Source: Paraescarpia echinospica (taxonomy: Eukaryota > Annelida > Polychaeta > Sabellida > Siboglinidae). Taken from it: 64,000 bases of DNA. Under the pieces are notes generated by a model. That model searched no databases. It worked only from the letters and a program-made list of their open reading frames with translations, and was not told where the DNA came from. Every line of letters begins with the position of its first letter. Position 1 is the first letter of the stretch. Made by a program: the position numbers and the translations under genes. The stretch is taken from the NCBI GenBank assembly GCA_020002185.1, contig CM034534.1:35139559-35203558 (forward strand). Direction: 5' to 3'. Positions 50,015 through 61,516 of the stretch are shown one piece after another.

Positions 50015-53000
50015 TTTTTAGTCCTTTGGCTGAAGGTCCAAGGGACTATTGCCATCACTCTGCGTCCGCCGTCTGCCGTTAGCTGCCATATCTCAGAAAC
50101 CGTTCAGCAACTTTTTCTCTAATTTTGCATAAACATATCTTAGGGCACTGCCACTATGCACGAGAAATCTGTATTTGATTGAATCATTTTAAGGGCTCCC
50201 TAGGGCCTCCAAGGACCCAAAAACTGGTAAAAATGTAACATTTTGCCTATTTTTTCAAAAACTGTTCAGCAACTTTTTTTCTAATTTTGCATAGATGTAT
50301 CTTAGGGTGCTGCCACTGTATACAAGAAATCTGTATTTGATTGAATCATTCTAAGGGCACCTAAGGGGCCCCCAAAGTGCAAAAGTTTTACATTATCTAG
50401 TGATGTGGTTTTGAGAAGGGCCCTTGAGACCACCCCCAACAGTAGATTTTGTTTAATGTGCCACAAAGCCAGCAGCATGACTAAACTATGCAGCCTAGTG
50501 CTACTGTTCCATTGAGACCTTGACTAATCTTTAATTGGTCACAGTGCCCAGGCAGAGTAGACACACTTGACCCCTGTTAGACTGAAACTGTATCTTCAAA
50601 ACTTTTAAACTGTATCTTCAAAACTATTGATTTTCTATAATTGTAAAGTTGTGTTTATTTTGATGTTCATTTAATTATTATAAAATGGTGTGACTGTGGT
50701 GTCTATTGGTTAAAGATGTATTGTCTGTAGAAACCTGTAGGTGACAAACATAGAAAATTAATATTCTGGACAACTATAGAGTGAAATATCCTACACTTTA
50801 TTGATATCAAATGCATTCTACTGTTCTGTTTACGCTTGCCATGCCTTGTGTAGACATGGTACTGTGTAAATCAATTGTATCAATATAGACTAATAATTAC
50901 AGATTCACAATATAGTTGACACCTGAAACAACCAAATGTCAACCATTAGAAGAGTTTACATAGTTAAGGCACAATAAAGCCTTTTGTGTCAAGACAAATA
51001 CAATTCAACCAATACCCCTATCTGAACACTGTCAAGTTCAAATACATCAGCACGTTTTTCACATCTGCATGGTAGTTTAGGCTCAGTAGTGTGCTGGCAG
51101 CTACTAAACCTATAGGCTTGTGTGAAAAGGATAGTTGGCAGAAGAACTAACTTCAAAGCACCATTGCATCCATTTAGCCAGGCAGCAGTCACACTGTCCC
51201 AGTGTCTGCTGCTATGTTTATATAATAATTATATAGGCTTAATGATCCCAATACACCAATCTGTTGGCACAATGTCAGATAATGGAACTAGGTTAAACAT
51301 CTTAACAATAACTATAATTAGTTCTGTGGAGCTGTTTTTTTCAGTGAATAGTAAACGTGTAAACATTTTACTTCCATCATAACCCTTAATGATCTGTAAC
51401 TATGATTCACCAAAAAACATTTGATTAATAATTACCTACAGTGTTGTTTGATTTATGCCGGGCAGAAACTGTGTCTGCCCGGCAGAAACAGCAACAATAG
51501 GAAATACATGCCATTGATAGGCAAACGTGTTCTTTTTATAGAAAATTTCAGTTTCTTTCTGTACCCGTCTACGTATGATAACCATTTGTCTGCCCTGCTC
51601 ACAATAAACATCACATGAATAATAAAAGGAAGATCACTGCCACTTAACTTGTGGATTATTATTATTATAAAACTGCTCTGCTACTGCTTGGTGGACAGTA
51701 AGCTGCAACTGTCTTTGAGTTTGTTTAAATTTTGACAAACTACTATTATATAGCACTAATTTTTGAATGAATCACATTTTGAGAATGCATGTCATTGTTT
51801 GCGGTGTAACTTTTGTATGCTTCATTTTCTGCTGCTACAAGTTGCATTCATCTGAAAGATTATTCAATTACCTATCCAATGATAATACATATGTTGTGGT
51901 GTTAGAAATATATAGCTTTGGTATATTGTACACGAGGGTTGTGATAGGAAACTATTGGACATTGCAACAGTCCAGAAAGACAGTATGAGATGTGTCACTC
52001 GGTATATGAAGTGTGACTTTCAGATACTTCATTTTGTAGTGCTATAGATTATGATGGGCCTCTCCATTAGCTCCCTATATACTTGTAAGTTAGGTGAGTA
52101 ACACCTTCGAAGTTCTGACAGCAGGACACCGCCTTCGGTGAAGTCAAGACAAAAGTTTTACAAAGGCTTCAATTTCAAATGATCTATCACCGTCCAGCTG
52201 ACCCATTTTTGTATATGTTGTATACAACTTTCAACATAATACCATTAATACCGTATGAAATTATCTTAGACCACAGGGAGGACCAGTCTACTAAATCAAA
52301 TGCTTTCTTATAATCGATGAAGGCACAATAAAGCCTTTTGAGTTGAGACAAATACAATTCAACCAATACCCCCGTTTGAACACTGCCTGTTCTTCACCTA
52401 TTACATTCGCTTTGTTTAGGTATGTGGTCAGTCTGGTGTTCTGAACAATCACTAAGGATTAATGAACACTTGTGCAGAATGTCACCCACTTGGCAGGTTT
52501 AATTGATCTATTCAGCAATGAGGACACTGCTTAGGCCTCACTCTGGACACTGTCACTCACAGTGTTGTGTATTGTCTTAGTTGGTGCATTGAGCTAATCT
52601 ACTTGACCATGAATCAGTGGTGGCTCTGGTTGTGTATTACACCCAGCTGTGGAGCTAAGATTCTCTGCCTGCTATTGTTTGAGGGAAACTGTGACTAATC
52701 TGTAATTGGTCACTGGCAGTAGCTTGTGTCAACAGACAGCATTAAGCCACTAGACCCCTGTTAAACTGGACTCTAGGTTTTAAACTGTGTCAAACAGTGA
52801 GTCTACCTTTTGCTCTCAAATAATCTGTCCTCTTAGTTTTACACATAGACATAATCTGGCATAACTTGAGTCTTTGTAGCAGCACATTTGTACTTCCAGT
52901 GTATCATTGCAACATAACATACATATTACATACTGTGTGCCACATTTGAATGTTGTGCATGTAATATTTCCATGCAATCCATTTGCATATATAATGTAAA

Positions 53001-53235
53001 ACTTCAAAAGCCGTTTTCTTCATTTTCACTTTTTGATCCCTACCATGTTCAATGCTCCATAACTTTGCCAATTTTTGTAGCAGTCATATTTTTTGAAACC
53101 GTGTAAAGCGCTCTACCAAACCTTTACAAGAAAACAATGTTACAATTTTTCTGACTTATCACTCATTTGGTCAGCCGGGGTCACATATAGACGTATTAGT
53201 CCAAAGGACTTCAGGGCCACTTGGCCCATTTTTTT
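50015..53235 (-). mobile_element. Composite hairpin-ended repeat, copy 3 (reverse)
   Basis: In plus orientation it begins 'tttttagtcctttggctg' and ends 'cttcagggccacttggccca' plus a T run: the complement of the copy 1 ends. 50015-50960 corresponds to 13142-12200 of copy 1, and 52200-53235 to 11990-10912. Between them lies about 1.2 kb (51030-52200) absent from copy 1. The RT fragment edge occurs twice (50960-51030 and 52320-52400), so copy 3 is itself rearranged or carries an insertion. With copy 1 it forms an inverted pair spanning both gene starts. Confidence 0.75.
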
Positions 53236-53252
53236 AATACAATAATTTATCA

Positions 53253-54163
53253 TTGTTTCTGACTATATTAGTAATATGTTTCCTGCTATGTGTTGTCAAT
53301 TTAGAAGCTCGTTGGATGATTATTGGCTATTCACCTAATACATTATATATTATGTACAATGCTCTTATTCTCCCTCATATTAATTATGGCTTACTTTTAT
53401 GGGGTCACCAGGCACATCGAATTTTCAAATTACAGAAAAAAGCAATACGAATAATATCCTTAAGTAAATATAATGCTCACACAAGTCCTATTTTTAAAAG
53501 ACTTCAGTTGCTAAAGTTGGATGACATTTATAAAATCCAACAATTAAAATTTTACTATAAATTAATTAATAATATTTTACCCTACTACTTCAATGTATTT
53601 CCAAACACACACATCTATAATATTCATCAGCACTTCACACGTGAAAGAAATAATCTGTATATGTCCAGATTCAAACATGAATTTGCCAAAAAATGCATTA
53701 GACATAACATAGTTGAGACAGTTAACAATACACCAAGTATTATCATTAATAAAATTTACATCCACAGTCTGTATGGTTTTTCAACATACACAAAAAACTT
53801 TGTTATATTAAATTATGAATCTTGTTGTCGTATTCATAATTGCTTTATATGTAATTCGTAATACGTATTGAAATGTATTCCTAAGTATCCATGTGTACGT
53901 CAATTTGTACAAGAGTACATTTAATCAGTCCTTGTATTATGTATGTTGATACACTGAGTAATTATCAACTGTAAAACAAGGCATATGCTATTCTGATTTG
54001 TGACATGTAAATTTTGATGTTGATTATATTTATGGGGTGGCTCCTGTGCTAGCGATATTGTATATCTTAATGGGAGTCTCCCGACCTTATCTAGTACTCA
54101 TGTTATTCATTGTGTATATATCGTATTTATAGGTCAAATAAACTGATTCTGAGTTCTGAGTTC
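53253..54163 (+). mobile_element. 3' end of a non-LTR retrotransposon (CR1/Jockey-like)
   Basis: A frame of 202 codons (53253-53861) reads, after an unrelated start, 'YIMYNALILPHINYGLLLWG' and 'KLQKKAIRIISLSKYNAHTS', the C-terminal thumb-like block of CR1/Jockey-type LINEs. The 3' UTR (53862-54163) contains 'ggtggctcctgtgctagc' and ends 'caaataaactga' followed by 7-bp TTCTGAG repeats, a typical LINE 3' microsatellite end. The endonuclease and catalytic RT are absent: 5' truncated, starting right at the edge of the composite repeat. Not a host gene. Confidence 0.85.
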
Positions 54164-54475
54164 ACTGGCGCTGTCTTTCTCATGGTGATGCTCTACAGAC
54201 GTAAACATTTGGGCATATCTGGCCTTTCATGGAGGTTGACAGGTGTAATTAACACAATGTAACTTATCAGATGTTGCAAAACAAGCATCCTTTTGAAGTG
54301 TAAAGCATGACCTAAAGGCGGACAGGAGTTACAGTGTAGCAACCTTATGTTGACGCAAAGTACATCTACATTTGATGATTAATTATTAACTTCATGAATT
54401 CCCAGGCACCGTGAACAGGCTGTCACTGTATATCTACTTCAGAGAAAGGTTTGATTGGCAACCTTGTGAACCAAG

Positions 54476-54531
54476 GAGCGGGGATGGTGTGTGGGGGTGG
54501 TGGTGCGAGGGGTAGGCGGGGGGGGGGGTCA
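54476..54531 (+). repeat. G-rich tract with quadruplex potential
   Basis: Runs of four, five, four and about eleven G within 55 bp. Consistent with G-quadruplex formation on the plus strand. Confidence 0.6.
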
Positions 54532-54539
54532 TTAAGCTA

Positions 54540-55253
54540 TTGCACTATACAAGAAATCTGTATTTGATTGAATCATTCTAAGGCACCTCGGGGCCCCCAA
54601 AATGCTACATTTTCCTACTATTTCCCTACGAGTGGGCTTCAGGCATTGTAGGCACTGGGGTAAGACGTTCTGATGTAATACACCTTTTGTACCATTATAG
54701 GTATAATGATATAATTAGCTAAGCACCAAATGTTTAGTGTATCATGGCACTATACGTTAATAACATGCACACTATAAGGCAACTTTGAATGCCATACACT
54801 CAATATTTCCATGCTATCCATGTGCATATGCAAAACCTTCACAGTCATGTTGTGTTATCATTTTGTTTACACATAAAGACATAATCTGGCATAACTTAAT
54901 AAGTTTTTGTAGCAGCACATTTGTACTTCCAGTGTATCATTACAACATAAGATACATACTATGTGCCACATTTGAATGTCATGCATGTAATATTTCCATG
55001 CAATCCATTTGCATATATAATGTAAAATTTCAACAGCCGTTTTCTTCATTTTCAGTTTTTGACCCCTACCATGTTCAATGCTCCATAACTTTGCCAATTT
55101 TTGTAGCAGTCATAATTTTTGAAACCATGTAAAGCACCCTAGCCAACCTTTACAGGAATGTAAGAAAACAATTTTTCAAATGTATCACTCATTTGGTCAG
55201 CCGGGGTCACATATAGTCCAAAGGACTTCAGGGCCACTTAGCCGATTTTTTTG
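54540..55253 (-). mobile_element. Composite hairpin-ended repeat, copy 4 (reverse, truncated)
   Basis: Shares 'acaagaaatctgtatttgat' and the right half with copy 3 ('ttgtacttccagtgtatcat', 'ggtcagccggggtcacatat', 'tccaaaggacttcagggcca'). The outer hairpin end on the left (the 'tagtcctttgg' end) and the RT fragment are missing. Confidence 0.75.
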
Positions 55254-55382
55254 TTATATATAACAAAATAAGCAAAAAAAACTGTAATTTTTTATTTTAT
55301 AATTATTTTATTATTTAGCAAATTCAATGATGTCAAGGTGTTATTGATGTAGAGATGTCACTGGTGTTGTTTTCTGCGCCAG

Positions 55383-55532
55383 ACAACCGTCTGATAGAGG
55401 AGAGCTACCAGCGTGAGATGGCCGAGCAGAGGCTGAAGGAGGAAGGAGAGAAGGCTTACGAGGAGGAGGATGGCACTGGGGAGGTGACACGACCTCGGAC
55501 ACGCCGACGGCCCGCCTCCTACATAGAGCCAG
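55383..55532 (+). CDS. REEP exon 7
   Basis: Bounded by TTTCTGCGCCAG and CCAG|GTCAGC. Residues 181-230: 'DNRLIEESYQREMAEQRLKE', an acidic stretch, 'TRPRTRRRPASYIEP'. Charged, probably helical and then basic, as expected for a REEP cytosolic tail. The last 12 bases of the exon and the first bases of its donor are the founding unit of the 23-bp minisatellite that follows. Reading past the donor meets TAG at 55547-55549. Confidence 0.85.
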
Positions 55533-56155
55533 GTCAGCGTCATACATAGAGCCAGGTCAATGTCTCACTTAGAGCCAAGTCAGTGACCTGCATAGAGCCA
55601 GTGTCATACATAAAGCCGGATCAGTGGCATACATAGAGCCATGTCAATGGCATAGAGCCGGGTCTGTGGCATAGAACCAGGTCAGTGTCATACATACAAC
55701 CAGGTCAGGGCATAGAGTTGGGTCAGTGGCATAGAGCCAGGTCAGGGTCATACATATAGCCAGGTCAGTGTCACACATAGAACCAGGGCAGTGTCGTACA
55801 TAGAACCAGGTCAGCGTCGTAGAGCCAGGTCAGTGTCATACATAGAGCCAGGTCAGTGTCATACATGGAGCAAGGTCAGTGACATACATAGAACCAGGTC
55901 AGTGTCATATAGACCAGGTGAGTGTCACATATAGAGCCAGGTCAGCATCATTCGTAGAGCCAGGTCAGTGTCGTACATAGAGCCAGGTCAGTGTCATACA
56001 TGGTGCCAGGTCAGTGTCGTACATGGAGCCAGGTCAGCATAATACATAGAGACAGGTCAGCGTCATACATAGAGCCAGGTCAGTTTCATACATAGAACTA
56101 GGTCAGTGTCATACATAGAGCCAGTTAAACCTCCTTCTTAGAGCCAGGTCAGTGG
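55520..56155. repeat. About 29-unit minisatellite made of an exon-intron junction
   Basis: The unit of about 23 bp is 'acatagagccaggtcagtgt' plus 2-3 bases. The first unit overlaps the exon 7 end (coding Y-I-E-P) and its donor CAG|GTCAGC. About 29 units follow, lengths 17-27 bp. Most keep CAG|GTCAGT or close, so intron 7 begins with a series of potential 5' splice sites. One at 55915-55923 (CAG|GTGAGT) is a perfect consensus. Most units also carry TAG, in frame with exon 7 in the first. Confidence 0.95.
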
Positions 56156-56189
56156 CCTGTTCACTTGGTGTCTATCATATATATATATA

Positions 56190-57690
56190 TAGACTGAGAT
56201 GTGGACAGGTTGAGATGTGTTGAGGTTGAGATGTGGACAGGTTGAGATGTGTACAGGTTGAGATGTGGACAGGTTGAGATGTGTACAGGTTGAGATGTGT
56301 TGAGGTTGAGATGTGTACAGGTTGAGATGTGTTGAGGTTGAGATGTGTACAGGTTGAGATGTGTTGAGGTTGAGATGTGTACAGGTTGAGATGTGTTGAG
56401 GTTGAGATGTGTACAGGTTGAGATGTGTTGAGGTTGAGATGTGTACAGGTTGAGATGTGTTGAGGTTGAGATGTGTACAGGTTGAGATGTGTTGAGGTTG
56501 AGATGTGTACAGGTTGAGATGTGTTGAGGTTGAGATGTGTACAGGTTGAGATGTGTTGAGGTTGAGATGTGTACAGGTTGAGATGTGTTGAGGTTGAGAT
56601 GTGTACAGGTTGAGATGTGTTGAGGTTGAGATGTGTACAGGTTGAGATGTGTTGAGGTTGAGATGTGTACAGGTTGAGATGTGTTGAGGTTGAGATGTGT
56701 ACAGTTTGAGATGTGTACAGGTTGAGATGTGTTGAGGTTGAGATGTGGACAGGTTGAGATGTGTACAGGTTGAGATGTGGACAGGTTGAAATGTGTTGAG
56801 GTTGAGATGTGTACAGGTTGAGATGTGTACAGGTTGAGATGTGTTGAGGTTGAGATGTGTACAGGTTGATATGTGTTGAGGTTGAGATGTGTACAGGTTG
56901 AGATGTGTACAGGTTGAGATGTGTACAGGTTGAGATGTGTTGAGGTTGAGATGTGGACAGGTTGAGATGTGTACAGGTTGAGATGTGTTGAGGTTGAGAT
57001 GTGGACAGGTTGAGATGTGTTGAGGTTGAGATGTGTACAGGTTGAGATATGTTGAGGTTGAGATGTGGACAGGTTGAAATGTGTTGAGGTTGAGATGTGG
57101 ACAGGTTGAGATGTGTACATGTCGAGATGTGTACAAGTTTAGATATGTACAGGTTGAGATGTGTTGAGATGTGTTGAGGTTGAGATGTGTTGAGGTTGAG
57201 ATGTGGACAGGTTGAGATGTGTTGAGGTTGAGATGTGTACAGGTTGAGATGTGGACAGGTTGAGATGTGTTGAGGTTGAGATTGTTGAGGTTGAGATGTG
57301 TTGAGGTTGAGATGTGGACAGGTTGAGATGTGTTGAGGTTGAGATGTGTACAGGTTGAGATGTGTTGAGGTTGAGATGTGGACAGGTTGAGATGTGGACA
57401 GGTTGAGATGTGTACAAGTTGAGATGTGTACAGGTTGAGATGTGTTGAGGTTGAGATGTGTTGAGGTTGAGATGTGGACAGGTTGAGATGTGTTGAGGTT
57501 GAGATGTGTACAGGTTGAGATGTGTTGAGGTTGAGATGTGGACAGGTTGAGATGTGTTGAGGTTGAGATGTGGACAGGTTGAGATGTGTACAAGTTGAGA
57601 TGTGTACAGGTTGAGATGTGTTGAGGTTGAGATGTGTTGAGGTTGAGATGTGGACAGGTTGAGATTGTTGAGGTTGAGGTGTGGACAGGT
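56190..57690. repeat. 16-bp minisatellite, about 94 copies
   Basis: Units are 'gttgagatgtgtacag', 'gttgagatgtgttgag' and 'gttgagatgtggacag'. From about 56280 to 56700 the first two alternate strictly (32-bp higher-order unit); later the order is irregular, with a few shortened units. Sixteen is not divisible by 3, so 48 bp give one 16-residue period (HISTCTHLNLNTSQPV) and all three minus-strand frames stay open for 300-540 codons. This is an effect of the repeat, not a gene. It lies wholly in REEP intron 7. Confidence 0.97.
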
Positions 57691-57724
57691 TGAGGTTGGG
57701 GTTTCAGGGAGGCTGTTGTTTCAG

Positions 57725-57834
57725 ATTTGAATCCTCTGATGGAGGGGGATGAGAGGGGGGATGAGATGGAGGAGTTACACGGAGGGAATTCAGGCAAGCC
57801 AACATCAGCAGGGAAGGCTTATGTACACACGGAG
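57725..57834 (+). CDS. REEP exon 8
   Basis: Bounded by GCTGTTGTTTCAG and GAG|GTATGA. The first two bases complete an aspartate codon from exon 7. Residues 230-267: 'DLNPLMEGDERGDEMEELHG' then 'KPTSAGKAYVHTE'. Acidic and low-complexity, outside the conserved domain. Support is the perfect phase, good acceptor and base composition distinct from the flanks. Confidence 0.75.
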
Positions 57835-58644
57835 GTATGATGCTTTCCCAACCCTCCTATCTCATTTTTCCATCGAATGAATCACAAATTTCTTAAACGC
57901 TCATGTTTTGTGTTTGGTATAATATTGACAATGCTTTAGTATTTTTTTATTTGCTTAAATTTCTTTGCTCACTGTTTTTAAAAAATCATGTACATTTCAG
58001 AGTAGTAATTAATCATTTTAAACATTGGATCCAATAAAAAAAATCTAGTAATCTGACACACCTTGTAGAGTTGTCCCAAAATTGTTTGCCACCTCTTTAT
58101 AAAAGCACCTGTTGCTTTCAGTTAGTGTGATATGACTGTGAATGACAGGTAATTGGTCAGTTGGAGTTTCACGACTGCTTCTTAACAGTATAATCATGTA
58201 AAAAAAAGGCTAATATTTTTGACACATAATTACGTCTAGACATGAATACAAAACGTTTGACATATCCTGTGTGGAATACAGAGTTCATTTATTCTCTGCA
58301 TCGTTCAGTCAGCTCAACAATAGTGTCATTTAATAATAATAACAGTTTTTCTAGTTGACTGTCTCGGCAGGAGAATGATAATTTTACCTAATTACGGAGA
58401 CGTGTTAAATAATGTAGAGAACAAAATGTGACTTTACGCAATGACAGTATCATATATAAAGTTGTAAAACCAATATAGAAACAATCTGGACAGCAGAGAG
58501 CAATTGGTAAAGGTCAATGGAACATTAACAAAAAATGTTAGATAAGTTTTTTATCCTAAAACAAGGACTTTTAAGTGTACAGTGTTGAAAAAGGCCAGTT
58601 AATGAGTTACTTGAGGTACCTGGTGTTTTCGTGCTTTTGGTATG
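57835..58644 (+). other. REEP intron 8, left part
   Basis: AT-rich sequence with no features I can support, up to the LTR element's left target duplication (58640-58644). Confidence 0.7.
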
Positions 58645-58825
58645 TGTCGTAACTTGACTATTAATGTATAACTAGAGAGTAGTAAGTATTATAAACCTTT
58701 TATTATGAACGAAGAACCACGCCTGCGGCGGAAACCAACTACACACACAAAGCCCGCAACAGCGCGCCATATACACAGAATAGATTATACCCGATGTAAC
58801 GACTACAGAATGTCTGATTATAACA
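58645..58825 (-). repeat. 3' LTR
   Basis: 181 bp. On the minus strand it starts TGTTATAATC and ends GACA. It contains AATAAA near 58697-58702 as a probable polyadenylation signal. Confidence 0.95.
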
Positions 58826-58897
58826 CTCCTTCCTCTTAAGCTTTTAAGTCACTAACTAATGTAATAACATGGAACAGTGTCAGAATACTGAATCAAT

Positions 58898-60184
58898 TTA
58901 AAGGTCCAGTATTTTCCGTTGTTTGACACACCGGTTTGATCGGCGTAGCACAGGAGACGATGATTCATCAGGAACCACAGTCACATCACTTGGTGCTCGA
59001 ACAGTTTCATCTGCCTCAGACGGAAGTGACTCTGCTTGAACACACGGCTCCGTAGAAGATGAAGGAAGGGTAACACACACCGACTCTGGAATCTCCGGAA
59101 CCATAGGTACAGTCACCTCACCTTCAGCCGTCAGCCGTAGATGGTCTACGTGCACATAGCGACGCTGTGCACGTACTTGCACTAAGTAGGTGATCGGACC
59201 CAGTCGTCTGATGATCTTGTCCGCAACCCATTTCGGAGGACCGCTGCCACGATGATTGCGAACGTGTACTGGATCACCGCTGACCAGCTCTCGAAGCTTC
59301 ACTCTACTCCGATCGTGTTGCTCTTTTTGTTGCGTCTGTTTCTCGTCCATGTGTCTCTCTAGGTGCGGTTTGAGAAGACTGAAGCGATTCCTCAGTCGAC
59401 GCTTGAGGAAGAGTTCCGCAGGAGACACACCGGTCACGGTATGCAGAGTGCACCGATAACGCAGGAGGAAATTAGCGAGCCAACTCTCCTTCGTCAGTTG
59501 AGTCCCAACAGAGTACTTCCGAAGACTCTGCTTCACAGTCTGCACACAGCGTTCAGCAGCACCGTTCGACGCTGGATGGTATGGAGCCACCCTCGTATGC
59601 TTGATGCCGTTCTTGTCCATGAACGTCTTGAACTCGTGTGCGATAAATTGAGGCCCGTTATCTGACACGACCTTCTCCGGTAGACCATGAGATGCGAACA
59701 TTCCTCTGAGTACCTCAATGGTCTTAGCGGATGTAGTGGACCTCATCGCCACAGCTTCCAACCATTTCGAATGGCTGTCAACCACAATCAGATAGTTCAC
59801 ACCGTCCTTCTCAGCAAAGTCAATGTGAATTCTCTGCCACATGCGTGTGGGCCAAGGCCATGGATGCAGTGGTGCTACGGCTGGCTGATTCTTCACTGAC
59901 TGACACACTGCACAAGCCTGCACCATCGTCTCGATATCATTGTCCATACCTAGCCACCATATGTAGCTGCGCGCGAATGCTTTGGTCTGGCTGACTCCAC
60001 TATGCTCCGAGTGGAGCTCATCTAGCATCGCTTGGTGATAGGCTGATGGAACCAGAACGCGTGATCCCCACAGCAGACAACCGTTCGCGAAGAACACTTG
60101 TAGTTCCTTGTCTGTGTGGTTGGGCCAACCTGTGAGTACATACTCGAGTACTCGTGATAACAAAGGATCGCTGCGGGTTTCCAC
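58898..60184 (-). pseudogene. Pol C-terminal part: integrase
   Basis: Open for 428 codons from a GTG, so it has no start of its own and is the rest of pol after a frameshift near 60180. Near residues 50-95 lies the HHCC zinc-binding region ('LHSEHSGVSQTK' ... 'CAVCQ'), then the DDE core: first Asp in 'IHIDFAEKDGVNYLIVVD', second in 'VVSDNGPQF', Glu in 'HPASNGAAERCVQT'. A chromodomain-free C-terminal tail rich in V, P and S follows. Integrase inserts the cDNA into chromosomes. All three acidic residues are present, but the protein cannot be made as part of a full Pol here. Confidence 0.9.
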
Positions 60185-60355
60185 GGAGCCGTCTCAACAA
60201 TGCGTCAGCGTTGGCGTGATCCTCGGACTTACGGTACCCGATACCGTAGTGGTACGCTTGCAGGATGAGTGCCCAACGTTGCATTCGTAACGCTGCCAAC
60301 GTTGGCACAGCCGTTTTGGGACCGAAGATTGTGACCAACGACTTATGATCCGTGT
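60018..60355 (-). pseudogene. Pol RNase H C-terminal segment, frame-shifted
   Basis: Between about 60355 and 60180 pol continues in a third frame: 'VTIFGPKTAVPTLAALRMQR' and 'HANADALLRRL', the end of Ty3-type RNase H and the junction to integrase. It is separated by one frameshift from the RT frame (near 60355) and by another from the integrase frame (near 60180). Confidence 0.85.
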
Positions 60356-61516
60356 CAATGTGAAAGAGCGTCCATAGAGATACTTATGGAACTTCTTGAC
60401 TCCAAAGATGATCGATAACGCCTCCTTCTCGATCTGTGCGTAGTTGCACTCACTCGACGAAAGGGTCCGTGACGCGAACGCTATCGGCTTCTCATCTCCG
60501 TTTTCCATGACATGTGAAAGCACGGCCCCGACGCCTGTCGGAGACGCATCCGTAGCCAGTCGCAGTGGCTTACGACAGTCGTAGTGCACTTTGGTCGTAG
60601 TCGTAGTGCACACGGTAGACATGCGGGGTATAAACTTAGCGTAGTAGTTGATCAAACCCAAGTACGAACGCAACTCCTTCACGTCCTTCGGCTTCTGAGA
60701 ATTGGTGATTGCGTCCAATTTATCAGATGTGGGATGGATGCCTTCCGCATCTATCAGATGACCCAAGTAGTCAACTGATTTCTTGGCAAACTCACATTTC
60801 GCCAGATTCACTCGGACGCCACACTTCTCCAGACGAGTGAGTACTTCGTCTAGAAGTTTCAGATGCTCCTGCTCCGACTCAGCCGTGATGAGGATGTCGT
60901 CTAGGAAGCACATCACATGATCCATGCCCTGCAGGATCTGATCCATCACCGACTGGAAGATACTCGGTGCGCTGCTCACACCGTACGGCATACGCAGGTA
61001 GCGGTACGTGCCCTTGTGGGTATTCACTGTGACGTAGTGTTGCGACTCGGCGTCCAACTCGAGTTGTTGGTACGCATGGGATAGGTCCAGCTTGCTGAAC
61101 ACCTTACCACCGGCTAGTGATGCGAAGAGATCCTCCACGTTTGGAAGTGGGTAGTGCTCACGTTCCACATTCGGATTGATCGTGACTTTGAAGTCACCAC
61201 AGATCCTCACCGTCTTGTTCGCCTTCGGCACTACCACAATCGGAGCCGACCAATCGCTGTGGTCCACCTTCTGGATGATGCGCTCCTTCTCCAACCGGTC
61301 CAGTTCGTGTTCAACTTTATCTCGCAGTGCGTAGGGCACTGGCCTAGCCTTATGAAAGCGAGGCTGCACGTCTTCCTTCATGTGGATGTGCGCTGTGTAG
61401 CCCTTTATTGTGCCCGTTCCTTCTTGGAATACCTCTGAATGCCCTTTCAGCACTTCCTCCACCGAATGCCTTGCAATTGCGGTGACTGCCAGGATACTCG
61501 ACCAGTCTAACTTCAT
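60194..61516 (-). pseudogene. Pol N-terminal part: reverse transcriptase and RNase H start
   Basis: 440 codons. RT landmarks: 'DHSDWSAPIVVVPK' (about 85-98), 'KLDLSHAYQQL' (142-152, first catalytic Asp), 'RMPYGVSSAPSIFQ' (175-188), 'FLDDIL' (204-209, the Y/F-x-D-D box). RNase H begins 'LATDASPTGVGAVLS' (320-334). Between about residues 300 and 310 ('PRMSTVCTTTTTKVHYD') the usual connection region of roughly 45 residues is missing, an in-frame deletion. After about residue 386 the frame is lost and the last 50 codons are not homologous. The ATG overlaps the gag-protease stop as ATGA, in the -1 frame. Confidence 0.9.

Larger units (their letters stand above)
49842..55382 (+). other. REEP intron 6, mostly transposable elements
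   Basis: 5.5 kb from GTAGGT to TGCGCCAG. Nearly all of 50015-55253 is made of two reverse-oriented copies of the composite repeat with a truncated LINE between them, leaving little unique intron sequence. Confidence 0.85.

Noticed and set aside
53253..53861. 202-codon host gene
   Set aside because: The frame matches the C-terminal block of CR1/Jockey-like LINEs and is followed by a LINE-type 3' end.
56138..57797. Three minus-strand open frames of 319-540 codons (His/Thr/Ser/Asn repeats)
   Set aside because: They are the three readings of the 16-bp tandem repeat; period not divisible by 3, no splice or start logic, and they lie inside a REEP intron.
60194..61516. Functional host-domesticated pol gene
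   Set aside because: It sits between LTRs with a target duplication, has frameshifts and an internal deletion, and no host-like promoter or introns.
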